Shown: positions 12,366 to 23,924 of the stretch, one piece after another
Layout of the letters: each line of letters starts with the position of its first letter
Position numbering within the stretch: the stretch's first letter is position 1
Assembly: GCF_964656455.1 (NCBI RefSeq)
Contig: NC_135719.1
Location: forward strand, 69,800,283-69,864,282
DNA: 64,000 bases
DNA from: Halichoerus grypus
Taxonomy: Eukaryota > Chordata > Mammalia > Carnivora > Phocidae
Direction of reading: 5' to 3'
The notes under the pieces: model-generated
Told to the model about the DNA's origin: nothing
What the model saw: only the letters and a program-made list of their open reading frames with translations
Database searches by the model: none
Program-made: the position numbers and the translations under genes

Positions 12366-12860
12366 GGCTTATGGGGGCGGAGCCAATGACAGGGCCTAGG
12401 AAGCAGAGATGGGACTCGAAAACTAAGGGTTCCGCACAGTGCAGTCGCGGGGAGCGCTCCTAAAGGAAAGTCAACAGAACATGGCTTCAGAATTGAGAGA
12501 ACCAGCCTTTTATGGTATTATCAGGCCCGGTCCTCCGGAGAAGTGCACTTCCCAGAGCCCCAACAAGACGGTAACCACGCCCCCAGGGTGCAGCGGTTGG
12601 CATTTGATAGGCCCGAGGGACCTTAGCCAAAACTAACTCCTAGCTCACAATTACAAGGTTGAGGTAAAGCTATAAGGCTCTGCTCCCATCGACCCCAAGC
12701 GCTGGGATTTAAAGTGGTTTGAATCGTTTCTGCTCGCCGCCTCCCCGGCGCTTTGACCTACGTGAAATGACTCCCCTGAGTAACTCTTGAGATTGGTAAC
12801 AAGTGTTTTGAACTGGGCAACCTGATTGGCTGTGATCGAAAAAGGGGCGGGAGATGATAG
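12366..12860. promoter_or_regulatory. Upstream promoter zone with GC boxes and CCAAT boxes
   Basis: Beyond the CpG peak, a GC box (gggggcggagcc, about 12373) lies next to a CCAAT element (gagccaatgac, about 12380). About 460 bases further, an inverted CCAAT (ctgattggctg, about 12824) lies next to another GC box (aggggcgggag, about 12842). The two orientations could serve the MAPKBP1 promoter or a divergent transcript. No gene is recognised on the plus strand. Confidence 0.45.
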
Positions 12861-13865
12861 CCAAGAACTGAGTTTAGGTGTGCGAGGGAAGGGAGAGAAG
12901 TGAATGCTCCTGGGATACATTTGTTTCCTTTAGGCTCCGATATCCCACCGCACTCTCTCCCCTAGAGTTGACAGGATTTTGTTGATCCAGATCTTTTCCT
13001 TGTTTCTGTCAAAATTTACTCTTTTCCCTAGTATCGTTACTTTGGCGAGGTCACCGTCAAACTTGTCGGCACTAGACTTAGTGGTATGGTTTTTCTAGTT
13101 CATTGTGGGGGGAGAGAAGTGGCGCGCGCGCATACTACTTCTTACGTGTCTCGGCCTGTTTGTTTTCTAGAAGTCCTTTGGCCTCGTTGCTACTTCAAGA
13201 TTGCCTATGAAAAGGTTAACGTAAGCCAAAACACTTGGACCCCAGACAAAGCGTACGCTGTTATGTAGAGTCTCACCCTACCCAAATCTTTGGAACCCCT
13301 GGGGGACACAACGCGTTAGCAAAATGGAAGGACCCCTAAACCCACTGCTGTGGGTGCGCCTTGTACAGCCATTTGGCAAAAGAGGTATGTACTTGTATGT
13401 ATTGCAGCCATGTGTTGTAAACTAGGATCTGCAAAGCCCACGTTGAAACAAAAATCTGGCAAGTCACCTCCTAGACGATCAACTGGCAATGGCTACCAGA
13501 AGCATGAGGCTTCCTTCTCTTCCACCCAATGGAGACATAAAGCAACATAAAATGGGATTTTCCATTTATTTCTCAAATCTGAAGGAAGGAGGCAAGGGTC
13601 AGCCACAGAGTATGAAATGGAAAGTTGGTTCCTTCAATTCCTTGCTACTCTATTTTACCTCTATGGGGGGAGAGAGGGAGGAGTGAATGTAATACTAATA
13701 AATGGGGGCGCCTGGGTGGCTCAGTCGTTAAGCGTCTGCCTTCGGCTCAGGTCATGATCCCAGGGTCCTGGGATCGAGCCCCGCATCGGGCTCCCTGCTC
13801 GGCGGGAAGCCTGCTTCTCCCTCTCCCACTCCCCGTGCTTGTGTTCCCTCTCTCGCTGTCAAATA

Positions 13866-13897
<32 letters not shown>

Positions 13898-14281
13898 TAC
13901 TAATAAATGGTGCCACCTGCTGTCTTTACTTGTGTGCTACATGCCCCAGCAACTGCCACCTCCACCCTCAAGAGTTGTCCCTAATTCTCTCTGCATCATT
14001 TTTGTGTCCACTAGTGGTTTTCTCACATCACTTGTGGCCAGGTAGGTAAGTTTACAAAGTGTCATTGGTCATTTCCCGTCCAGAGTTAGCCTGGTTTATC
14101 CCCTCAGACACGTTCCCCAAATTAATTTGAAGCTGAAGCTGTAGAGACAAATCCAAGCTCCTTTCACTAAAATCATCTAGCTGAAAGACTGAGAACAGTG
14201 TAATGAGATATTCTAAGTCTAGAATCTGCATACTTCGTCTAAGGCCAACCATGTATTTTTAATTCTTCACCATTTAATCCA
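12861..14281. other. MGA-MAPKBP1 intergenic spacer
   Basis: A short spacer between the MAPKBP1 promoter zone and the presumed MGA 3' end. Apart from a GC-rich patch near 13120 (ggcgcgcgcgc) and one young plus-strand SINEC at 13706-13895, I see no feature in it. Confidence 0.5.
13706..13895 (+). mobile_element. SINEC, young
   Basis: Full-length copy with exact 15-base target duplication aatactaataaatgg at 13691-13705 and 13896-13910. Lies in the MGA-MAPKBP1 spacer. Confidence 0.97.
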
Positions 14282-17200
14282 TTTATTGTCTAGATATCAT
14301 GCAGCTTTTGAATTGTCAATATGGGAATAGGCTGTAGGCTGTTCCCATGCTTCATGAATTAATTCCTCATAAAATAGTAATCCTAGGTCTAGCATGAATA
14401 AAAGCGCTATCCCTTTCTCCAAACTGCCAACCCACCCTCCAAATGCAGTTGACCCTTATATAAGTATTTCACCATCCATACACTATTTCACTTTTTATTC
14501 TGCTTGTATATGTCCTAAACATACATGGTTGTCAGATCCTAAAATTGTAGATGTCTAGGAATAGATGCATACAATTTTGCACTATGCTCATTAGATCAGA
14601 TTTTAAAATTCACCCTAGGCTTAACATGCAAAAAGGTGCAATTATAAGATCCTGGAAAACAGGCTGGAGTAAACATTTGCTCATCAGTTCAAATATTTAT
14701 TGAGCACCTTTACATGCAAGGCACTGTGGGACAGCTGAGATCAATGCTTGCAGTTGGAAACAGGATGGATCCCAAAACAATGCTTCCAAGACTGCTTTCC
14801 TACTTAACAAAATCTCTTCTAACAGCAGAGTTTGCAATGATAGAAGAATTTAGTAGAGCTTAGATTTGTCTCAAAATACCCAACTCATTCCATGGTTTAG
14901 CCTTCTCACCTTCCACATACGCCTCCATCACACTATTATTCAACGCTTATGTTATTATCTCTGTAGAGCAATTCAGTCATACTTAATATACTGCAACCAT
15001 GCCTCAGTTCAGAATTTGTTCATATCAAATTATTCCCCTTAGTTTTAAAAATGCATTTATTTTTGACTGATCTTTTTTCTCCAAATGGCAGTCTGTATAC
15101 CTCAGCTTTAATTTTCTCTGTATCCAGCCATTCATGTTCATGTAAAATTTGATTAGAGATAATACAATAACATGAAGATTTGATGTCCTTATAAGGATTT
15201 TCTTCAAAATCAACAATTATGTGCCAGAAATGTATTCAGATTCTTGGTTATCCATCATTCTCTATAAAAGTACCTGAAAATGTGCTGCCTACTCTATGCA
15301 TTGTTTTTTAATCCGGACGTGAGGAACAAGGGTTATCACCATTTTTCAGACCCGTCTTCAAAGTGCATTTACCTCTCAATTCACCTGATCCCATTCAATT
15401 ATCTTAACCAGTATAATTAAAAGAAAAACAAAACAAAAAACACACTACTGAACACTGCCCCAAATTATGTATGGATTATCTGCCTTTCATCTGTGTTCAA
15501 AACATTTCAAACTTGTTACAGAAGGGCCTGTCAGGTATTTCATCCATAGTTCCGGGGGGGCGGGGGGCCCTGAATTTATTATACATTTACCCAAAGTAAT
15601 TTGCATGAAGTTCATAATACATAGACTTCATCTGTTAGTGATCTTAGTTTCAATGTCTAAAGGACTCCTTTAATAAAATGTTTTGTAAATCTTGATACTA
15701 GTTAGTTAACATGTACCTTGTTTTAAGAACATTTATTGTCCTTAGCCCCTGAGACTGTGTTAATGTCCCATTATTCTCTAAGGTAACTGACATATTACCT
15801 TGCACACATTAGTATTATGAGGCTAGCCTTTCTTCACTGTAGAACTTCTTGAGACAAACACCGGCTGTCAATTTATGCAAAATTTTGAAGTCTCCATGTA
15901 AAACATGCTACGATTAGCAAAAATCTCCCCTAGATGGCATGTCAGAAACTTTGAAAACAGTAAGGAATTCCTATGATAAAACTACTTCAGTGGCACCTCT
16001 CTCAAATGACTCAAGGGCATTAGACTGCTCTGCTCCAACTCAGCACAAACCTCCCAACACCAAATCCTGCTTTAATTATTATAACTGATTTATTTCAAGT
16101 TTATACATTCTGCCTTCCACTCACCAAACTTCTTCTGTTCTTACATTTCTAAAAAAATAGTCATTTTTCAAAAGCAGAAAAGGAAAGATATATATTTAAT
16201 ATATAAAAGAAAAGGCTAAATCTGACATAATTATATTCTTAAAAACATTCCATTTATTTACAGATGTATAAAAAGGCGAATTATTGGTCTACTGAGATCA
16301 TGCTTCTTATAGTGTTAGGGTGAGAGCTCACTATCCTCCCAATTCCTCAACTCCTCTCAACTACATCTTTCATAATCACACATGTCATTTTCATAGATCA
16401 GTTTCTCCTGGGGTAAGGTTAAAAGGAAGGAGTTTTTGGAGATTTGAGATTTCTGTCATGACTGCAGGAGTGTTGTGAAGACTGAGCCCTCCAAATTAGC
16501 CCTCACAACTTACCAGTTCTAAGAGGTCTTGAAAACACCATTATCTTGGGAGTTTGTAAAGACATCTGCAGCCTTCCTGAAACACCTGGAATCATCTCTC
16601 ATTTCCATCTTTGTACATCTCTCAACTATCTTCCCATCAAGAACTGATTATTACCTGTTTATCTATTTTCTTCTAAAAAAGGGAACAGTGTTCAGAAGCA
16701 GAATGGTCCTTCTTTTCCTGAGGATTATTCAACTCACTTGCCTTCTCCTTTGGCTGACCCTCAAAAGCCTAACAAGAGCCTTGGGAAGTCAGGAGGAAAT
16801 TTGAGGACGAGACAAGCAAGTTAATAATGGGAAACTGCTATACCTGGATTAAAGTACTAGGATCTCCAAGGACAATTATTAGCAGGGGAGACAGGTGCTG
16901 GACTCCTTGGCTAAGGCATTGAATGAAATCTGCTGGGTAAAGAGGAGAGGGAGGGATAATGAGAAGCTGAGGGGCACTCATTACCTACTTCAAGCTTCTT
17001 CAAAAACCTTTAAAGGAGGGAAGGTTGAATGCTGATGAGCAGGTCTAGAAAGGCTAGTAGCACAAAATCAACAAAGAATTTGCTCTCACTGCAATTTGCA
17101 GAGGAAATTTTTCCACTCTTTTTCAATCTGCTGATTACCAGAGTTACTAGAAAGGGAACCAACCATGGAAGTACTAATTCACTGGCTAGAACCATTCCAA

Positions 17201-18733
17201 AGCTGGTCTCACAACCTATGTCTGAAGATATGCTGAGTGGGATTTGGCATAAAGAAGGCAAAGGGGGGTGGGGGAGGATGCAGAAGAAATAGCATCACCT
17301 AGGCACAGCCCAGGCACTGGAAGCTCTTGTGTTAGTGTTTCACAACACAAGCAAATCCTGTCAATGAAGACAGAACAGGGGTTACATTCCAAAATATAAT
17401 TATTTAAGAAAGGCAAAATGCAGCAGCTAAATCCCAATCTATACATTTTCAGAATAGTGATTCTTGCCCCCAGGAGTTTCCAAGAGACCCCTCAAGTGCA
17501 CCATGATTATTTACAAACTAGATAGGAAACGTCATTTCTATACTCAATACAAATCTCATCTTCTAGGTTGAAAACTTCAGCCTTTGAGAAATCTATGAAA
17601 ACAACTATACAAAAATATAAATATCTTTATCTTTACAGGCTGTCAGTCCTTCATACCCTGACAGCTAATGAGTGAAAAAGCTCTACAGATCATTGAATCC
17701 ATGGTAGCAGATAATAAAAAATATATCTCGTGATTCAAATACTGCCTCATTTCCCTGGTAAAGAGTGCCTACTGTAACTTTTCTTTTCTTTACATCCTGT
17801 GCAGGTAATAGTGAATGAAACCTTCAAGCACCAGGAGGCTGGTTTGATTTGGGAAACATCCAGCCCCACAATTTTTTGTTTTGGCCACTGTCTCTGGTCT
17901 GGGCAGGGAATGCTTTTCATTTTAGCTGTCTCTTGAGTGATGTGATTTGTGAAAAGGGGAGAGCTCCCTCTGTGCCTACCTCCAAAATACATATTCCAGG
18001 TAGAAATTCCTGGTACTGTGAAATGTCTTTCAACACCCAGACAGTAAGGGAGAACTAGTATTTTCCTTAACATCTCAAAATAATCACCTTAGTATGAAAA
18101 GTTAAAAGCATTCCTACGTTACCAGAAGGCTTGGATTTATAATTCTGATTGAAAAGGGAATGGAAGCTACTTGGGATATGAAAGAAGAGAAAATTTTGCT
18201 GAATGACACAAAGTGTTTCACTTTGGTATTCCATGGTACCCATCCTCTCTCCCGCTACTCTTGAAACACCAACTAAAAACTATCTCTTCTGGATCGCTTC
18301 GCACAAGTGCATCACATTCCTTGGATTTCAGACTTAAACCACTTAAAACAACAGCTATCCACTACAGTTCAGCCCATAGCAACTCCAAAGTCTCAAGCAG
18401 CTTTTTCTCTGGGAGGGAAGAACTAGGAACCACTATGGACCTAGAGTCTTGTTATGAATTCCTTGGGTAAGAGGGGCACCTCGTGTTCAGTAATGGATCA
18501 CATCTTCTTAGAGAGGATGAGGAGACCCAGCACCACAAGTGAGGTAACACATTTTAACATGATCAGAATTTCATAGTAGTAATTTCTAATATCGAGGTCA
18601 GCACCCTACCCCCCTTTCTCTACCATTATCCACCGCATCAAAGTCAAGGATCACAGTTCCATGACACAAACAGATGCCTACAGAGAAAGGAGGTTTCCCT
18701 CATAGCCTGGCTTCTGCCTGAGGACAAATAAGT
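14282..18733 (-). other. MGA: Probable MGA 3' UTR
   Basis: About 4.4 kb follow the MGA stop codon without any SINEC insertion, although the surrounding DNA has one every 1-3 kb; the next SINEC below is at 13.7 kb. That is what a transcribed, constrained 3' UTR would look like. Minus-strand AATAAA hexamers lie at 16253-16258, 16089-16094, 15575-15580, 14494-14499 and 14282-14287. The one at 14494 is followed by a GU-rich run (GTGTATGGATGGTG) and is the best distal candidate. Exact end not provable here. No coding exon seen inside. Confidence 0.5.
14494..14499 (-). terminator. Candidate MGA distal poly(A) signal
   Basis: Minus-strand AATAAA followed within 30 bases by GTGTATGGATGGTG, a GU-rich downstream element. 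A second AATAAA at 14282-14287 is the alternative. Chosen on motif context only. Confidence 0.35.
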
Positions 18734-20010
18734 TCATTTCCCTGCAGAACTTGGTGAGGCCCCAGAGTTGCCCAATTTGGCCACAACAGGTGCCAGTGTA
18801 GGCATCACTTTGCTCTCCCGGCATTCCTGGTCATTCCCTGTTAAGTTCATTTTGTGTCCAACCGATCCAACTTTGGCAGCTACAGGTGCCAAAGAAGGCA
18901 TCACCTTGAGACTCTGACCATCTGCATCACTGGAAGGATTAGCTACTTTTAAACCTAGAGGTGCCAACTTTGGCATAGGCCTCCACAAAGTATCTGTGCT
19001 GCTGTTCTCTAGGCCAGCCTTCATGTGTAGAACAGGAGGCGAGGACACACTTTCAGGCTCTGCAGGGACGCCAGAAGTACTCTTCCCTCCATCACTGGCT
19101 TTCCTATGGGAAAGGAGGGAATCCTTTATCTCAGAGTCAATAACAATCTTAAGGACATCTGGCTCAGAGGCTGGTTCAGCAAGTTGTTTCTCGTTCTCGG
19201 AAAAGTCATCATCTTCCAAGTGCAAGAGGAGAGGACTGACAGAGTCACTCTCCCCTTGTACCTCAGGTAACTCTTTCAAACCAGTTCCCAAGTGGCCAAC
19301 TTGGAAAGTTGTTCGGTTCCCAGGAGGAAGCTTACTGATAAAAGCCCGTCGAGCATCCCCTGTGAACTCCGTATCCATAGAGCTGGGCAGTTCAGCCAGG
19401 CTAACAGAGTCATCATTTAGTTGTTGATTAAGAAAGGCAATCTCATTGAGCAATGAAGTCAGTGTCTCATCAGTATCATCCTCATCTTCCATGTTCGTCA
19501 GCAGTTCGCTGGGATCCAACGCTGCCTCCTCTATAGCAGATGCTACTTTTCTCAGTTCCATCTCTATACTTGAGTCTTTGAGATCTTTCATCTTCAATTT
19601 ATGAAACGTAGACTCCTTTGGCTTCAGTTTCTCCCGTCTAGATTCACACTCTTTCCATTTATATTGAATACCTCTCATTTCACCAGAAATCTTTTTGGGT
19701 AAGAACTCTTGTGCTTCTTGCATACTGGAAACATCAACTATCTGTGGAAAACCAGAATCTTTATTTGCCAGAAAAACTGGTGTTGGACCCAATGCCATTC
19801 TGCCATCTCTATGGTTGCTTCTGGAAGAGATTCTACCCGAATCTTCAAAGGAGTTATCTTCATTCCTGATAGTACTTTTCAGGTGGTCAGATGGCTTGCC
19901 ATCAGGAACTTCATGAGGATATTTGCCGCCACCCATATCTACCATACCTCCTTCTGTGGCCAATGATGTCACATTAACAATTCTTGGCATCATAAATAAG
20001 TCGTCATTTT
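18734..20010 (-). CDS. MGA: MGA exon W15, last coding exon with C-terminus (residues 1545-1969)
   Basis: 1277 bases from acceptor ttttcctccttcag at 20011 upward to TGA at 18736-18734. It reads ENDDLFMMPRIVNVTSLATE, then a charged middle with a clear helical part (KMKDLKDSSIEMELRKVASA, EDEDDTDETLTSLLNEIAFL) and an acidic stretch (LLHLEDDDFSENEKQL). The end is ...SGASPSSAGK. Near the C-terminus a 12-residue motif of form MPxLAPxxxK occurs three times (18941-18976, 18866-18901, 18770-18805). A longer open reading that starts with ATG at 20074 runs through intron sequence and is not real. TDETLTSLLNEIAFLNQQL looks like an amphipathic partner helix (inference). Confidence 0.96.
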
Positions 20011-20120
20011 CTGAAGGAGGAAAAAAAATTCGTTTAGATCTACAGTGGTAAGCATCATTCTCATTCATACCCAATGACCAGAGATCTCAGAGAGTTAGTA
20101 GTCAAAATTCACCAGTTTAC

Positions 20121-20323
20121 TTATTTTTTTTTTTAAGATTTTATTTATTTATTTTACAAAGAGAGAGAGCACAAGCAGAGGGAACAGCAGGCAGAGGGAG
20201 AGAGAGAAGCAGGCTCCCTGCTGAGCAGGGAGCCCAATGCGATGAGGAGCTTGATACCAGGACCCTGGGGTCATGACCTGAGTCGAAGGTAGATGCTTAA
20301 ATACTGAGCCACCCAGGCACCCC
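20121..20323 (-). mobile_element. SINEC
   Basis: Reverse copy in the intron between W15 and W14, with exact duplication tcaccagtttac at 20109-20120 and 20324-20335. It is only about 110 bases above the start of the last MGA coding exon. Confidence 0.96.
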
Positions 20324-21100
20324 TCACCAGTTTACGTTTATCAAGAAGATGAAAGGAATATTAGGTTCAAATTACGAACCTAGCCCAACAAGAAAACAGG
20401 TAAAATCTAACCAAAGTACTCTAATATTCTTTGTTATTTTAAGTTCTATTTAATTCTTTTATAGAAATGCTCCCCAGTTTATTTTTTATCCTGGGGCAAA
20501 CATGGATCTTGATTCTGTTCACCCAATTAACTGCTACTCTGAGGGTAAAATGAAGCCCTAGAGGCAGCACTGTAGAAGAAAGGATGACCCCTCCAGAAAG
20601 GGTTTAGCAGTATTAGTACTGGTAAAGATACCCTTTTACCTTAATAGAAATTTAGGTGCCTACAACCTAAATCATCAAACTGAGACTTCCTTTTCAATTC
20701 TACTCCTTTTCCCCAAAAGGGAGTGGTGCTCAAACTGAATCAGGCTGGTAAAGTAGGAGTGCACCATCTCAGATTACAACACAAAATTAATAAATATTTA
20801 TTAACACCAAAACCTAAAACAATGACTCATCTTCCTTTTACTTTCGTTTGTTTACAATGTTTTTCCTACTTAGAAATAACTAAAACTCACAAAATAGTTC
20901 CCAATCCCATGTTTAAAAAAAAAAAAAATCAATAGAGCCAAACATGTTATAAAAAGAGGGTCATCTCTTTCCAAGGAAAATGCAAATAGAAGAGATCTTT
21001 ATCATTACAGAACACATTCAAAGGCTTTCTCTGTCACAGTGAGATACCAGGGATAACTCTTTTTCACCACCCAGAGAGGACAACACTTATAACAACATAC

Positions 21101-21277
21101 CTGACTGAGCCACAGCACTGGTGGCAACTTGAGGCTTCAGATCTGCTTCCAAGAGAGCAGGAGAAACAGTTACCACTGGTCCTGAGAATAAAGGACCTTT
21201 TAAGGTGAGCAACTGCCCTTGCGGAGTCATCACGATGTTGGCAGCGGTGTGTGGAGTGTTAGAGGGGGAGGTATTTT
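21101..21277 (-). CDS. MGA: MGA exon W14 (residues 1486-1545 in part)
   Basis: 177 bases, acceptor ttttccttacag, donor TCAG|gtatgt. It encodes ENTSPSNTPHTAANIVMTPQ, then GQLLTLKGPLFSGPVVTVSP and ...PQVATSAVAQS. No ATG-led ORF of useful size marks it; it is called from splice sites and frame agreement with W13 and W15. Phase 1 at both ends, so it is skippable in frame. Ser/Thr/Pro-rich linker after the zipper. Confidence 0.92.
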
Positions 21278-22341
21278 CTGTAAGGAAAATCAGAAATAAG
21301 TTAGGGATAAAAGGTCTTCAATTATGTTGGTATAACCTAGGAGTCTGGGAGATATCCCTAAAACCACACTCTTGACTTAAAAGGCAAGAAGTAAATTTCA
21401 AATTAGTTAGGGAACCTCAACTTGGAATTTACTTTTTGAACCACTTGTCACTGCCTAACGGGTTACCTGTCCACTGATTCTCCTAAGGGACAGAACTTAT
21501 GTTGAGGAAAACTCAACATGCAACCACTTTTTCAATGGAATAGTTCCAACAGTCTTGATAGTGAATCTAAATGAAGGCATGCACAATTCTATCCCCAGAC
21601 AGGCTTTTCTTATACACCTCTAACAAAGTACAAGTTTCTAGCCCTTAAACTTTGTTTCTCCATCTATGAAATGAGGTGGATTAAACGATCATTAAAATCC
21701 TTTCTCAGCGAAGTTAAAACTAACTCATATTTTAGTATCCCTCAGTACTTTCTTAGATTTCCTGGTTCATACACTGGGCAACCCGAAGAGTAAAAGAGGA
21801 TACACTATTCTCTAAGAATAAAAACAAGTAATATAAAAGCAACAAGGCCTCACTTCCAAAATCAAGATAGGAGAGAACAATAACTTAAAACCAATTTACT
21901 TTGTTCCTTAACAGCAATTCACTGATAGGCAATCTGATGAAAATACGGAGTCTGACTCAACAAAATTAAATTTTTTTAAAATTCCAATTTATTTGTCTCC
22001 GCAAGACAACTCAACTCATGAGCAAAACTGCAGGGAAATCAAGAGCTTCGGTATAAAGTATGAAAGGATGGCAGCTTAAAAAAAAATATTCACTGTAACA
22101 TTAGAATAACATGACTGCTATCAAAAGTAGGTCTTACATGTTACCATAACTGGTAACTTCTTAAGATCTGCTTGAGTGTGTAAAGCTAGAAACTAAAATC
22201 TAATGTACTTAATATTCTTTTTATACAACCCATCTTTAATTCATTTAATTAAATCTAAAATTACAGCCAAGAGAAGACTCACTCCACTGAACTAAACTCA
22301 TGTTCACCTACATTAAGGAAAGCAAAAAATGTCCCTCCTAC

Positions 22342-22575
22342 CTGTGGCCTGGTCTCTTTTTCTGGAAAGAATCAAAGGTTTCCCCTTCCTGTTATTTATA
22401 AACATCTGTCCAAGATCTACAGATGATGCAGAAGATCCTTCCTGCTGTTTGCTAGTTCTGGGAGACACATCAAACTCATCTGATCCCATCTTCTTTTTTC
22501 TTTTTTGTGCCTCTAGTGCTTGTTGTTTTGCATAAATATACTCTAGCTTCTTCAGGACCACTTCTTCTGTCTTAC
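22342..22575 (-). CDS. MGA: MGA exon W13, end of zipper and basic tail (residues 1408-1486 in part)
   Basis: 234 bases, acceptor caacctatag, donor CACAG|gtagga. It starts with the last two bases of a glycine codon, then KTEEVVLKKLEYIYAKQQAL, which continues the coiled coil. A lysine-rich EAQKRKKKMGSDEFD follows and is a good nuclear localisation signal candidate. The remainder (SSASSVDLGQMFINN, RKGKPLILSRKRDQ) is polar. The first bases of the exon read GTAAG, identical to a donor, but the upstream cctatag acceptor and the frame fix the border. Symmetric (phase 1-1). Confidence 0.94.
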
Positions 22576-22859
22576 CTATAGGTTGATAGGGAATAAACTG
22601 TCACTCTTTATATAACCCCACATAATAATGAGAAATAGAGTCAACTGAAATTCAGTTGATTTAACTATATTCCCCAAAACTATGGAAGGCAAGAGTGATT
22701 ATAATCCAGAGGAAACGCCCCACCCAATCAAAAGGTAACTGTTAACTCTGGGAACCAAGCCATAAACTAAGAAGTATCTGAAAAGTCTAACTGAGGATTT
22801 CTCCTCACTAAAGATGTTGTATTATACTCTTTTTACCAGAGATCATTCACGTATCTCAC

Positions 22860-22971
22860 CTGAAAGAGATGAGACTTTCCGTATCAAAACGTTCCGTTTT
22901 CGAGTCAGAAGATTTTTCTGTCCTATCAGCTTGTCTGCCTGATCTGTTAGTCCCTGAATTTCGCTGAATGC
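22860..22971 (-). CDS. MGA: MGA exon W12, helix 2 and start of leucine zipper (residues 1371-1408 in part)
   Basis: 112 bases, acceptor ttgttcttag, donor TCAG|gtgaga. It encodes AFSEIQGLTDQADKLIGQKN and continues LLTRKRNVLIRKVSSLS, with leucines and isoleucines in roughly heptad spacing (L-I-L-L-L). This completes helix 2 and enters the zipper that pairs with MAX. It begins in phase 0, ends with one base, and is joined to W13 as SGKTEEV. Confidence 0.95.
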
Positions 22972-23457
22972 CTAAGAACAAAAAATTAGTATCATGTGAA
23001 TTGATTTGCTCTTTTCTAAAAACAGGTAAGGCCTATACAATTTCTTCAATGAAAAAATTTTAATCTAATACTTTAGAAAACTTTATATGTCATTTAAAAC
23101 AATTCTTAATGCTTCAGAAACTATTATTTGTTAAACTGTAGGAGGTGTTCTGGCTTTACTTCTAAGGAACATGATTATTTCCAAAGAGCAGCACTGAGTG
23201 TTTCACAGGTGTTTCTAGTACTACAAGGAGTTACAAAACATTTTACTCTTAGATTTTAATAATCAACTTTAAAATCACCTCCTTGTCTAAGTAAAATCTG
23301 GTTGAAATAACTATGTTCTAGATGGATATGAATGCTTGCCTTGTACTCCTCCAACTTCTACTTAAAAGCAATTTAAATGAAACTACCTTAGATATTTCAG
23401 ATTTCCTTTTAAAATGACTGGCAACTGTTAAAAACTACGTTAAAATATCACTTATGT

Positions 23458-23640
23458 GGGCCACCTGGGTGGCTCAGTCGGCTAAGCGTCTGCCTTCTGC
23501 TCAGGTCATGATCCCAGGGTCCTGGGATCAAGTCCCACACCTCAGACTCCTTGCTCGGCAGGGAGCCTGCTTCTCCCTCTACCTGCTGTTCTCCCTGCTT
23601 ATGCCCTCTCTCATACACACAAATCTTAAAAAAAAAAAAT
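23458..23640 (+). mobile_element. SINEC
   Basis: Head gccacctgggtggctcagtc. Flanked by atatcacttatgt at 23445-23457 and 23674-23686. It interrupts one arm of a longer duplication (see findings). Confidence 0.93.
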
Positions 23641-23715
23641 CAGAAACATTAAAATATATAAGTATATATAAGTATATCACTTATGTTGTGCTTTTCACTG
23701 TGGTAAACTATTCTA

Positions 23716-23924
23716 GGGGCACCTGAGTGGCATAGTTAACCATCCAATTCTTGGTTTCAGGACAGGTTGTGATCTCAGGGTTGTGAGATCAAGCCCCGTG
23801 TCAGACTGAGTTCAGCACACAATCTGCTTAAGACTCTCTCTGCCTCTCCCTCTGCCCCTCCCCACTCTCTCTCTAAAATAAATAATACATCTAAAAATAA
23901 AAAAATAAATAAATAAAATGACTG
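23716..23924 (+). mobile_element. SINEC, divergent type
   Basis: Body with ccaattcttggtttcagg and tail AAATAAATAAATAAAA. Flanked by direct repeats of about 75 bases, much longer than a normal target duplication. Confidence 0.88.

Noticed and set aside
13706..13760. tRNA-like sequence at SINEC heads (GGGTGGCTCAGTCGGTTAAGCG)
   Set aside because: The heads descend from tRNA but are part of SINEs with CT-rich and poly-A parts; they are not tRNA genes.
16529..16804. 91-residue plus ORF inside the MGA 3' UTR region
   Set aside because: Antisense, no homology recognised, typical AT-rich chance ORF.
20011..20074. Start codon ATG at 20074 giving a 446-residue protein
   Set aside because: The first 22 residues are intron; a good acceptor (ttttcctccttcag) stands at 20011 and the frame joins exon W14.
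22561..22575. GTAAG at the start of W13 as a splice donor
   Set aside because: Acceptor cctatag lies directly before it and the frame SGKTEEV joins W12; using it as donor would leave no exon.
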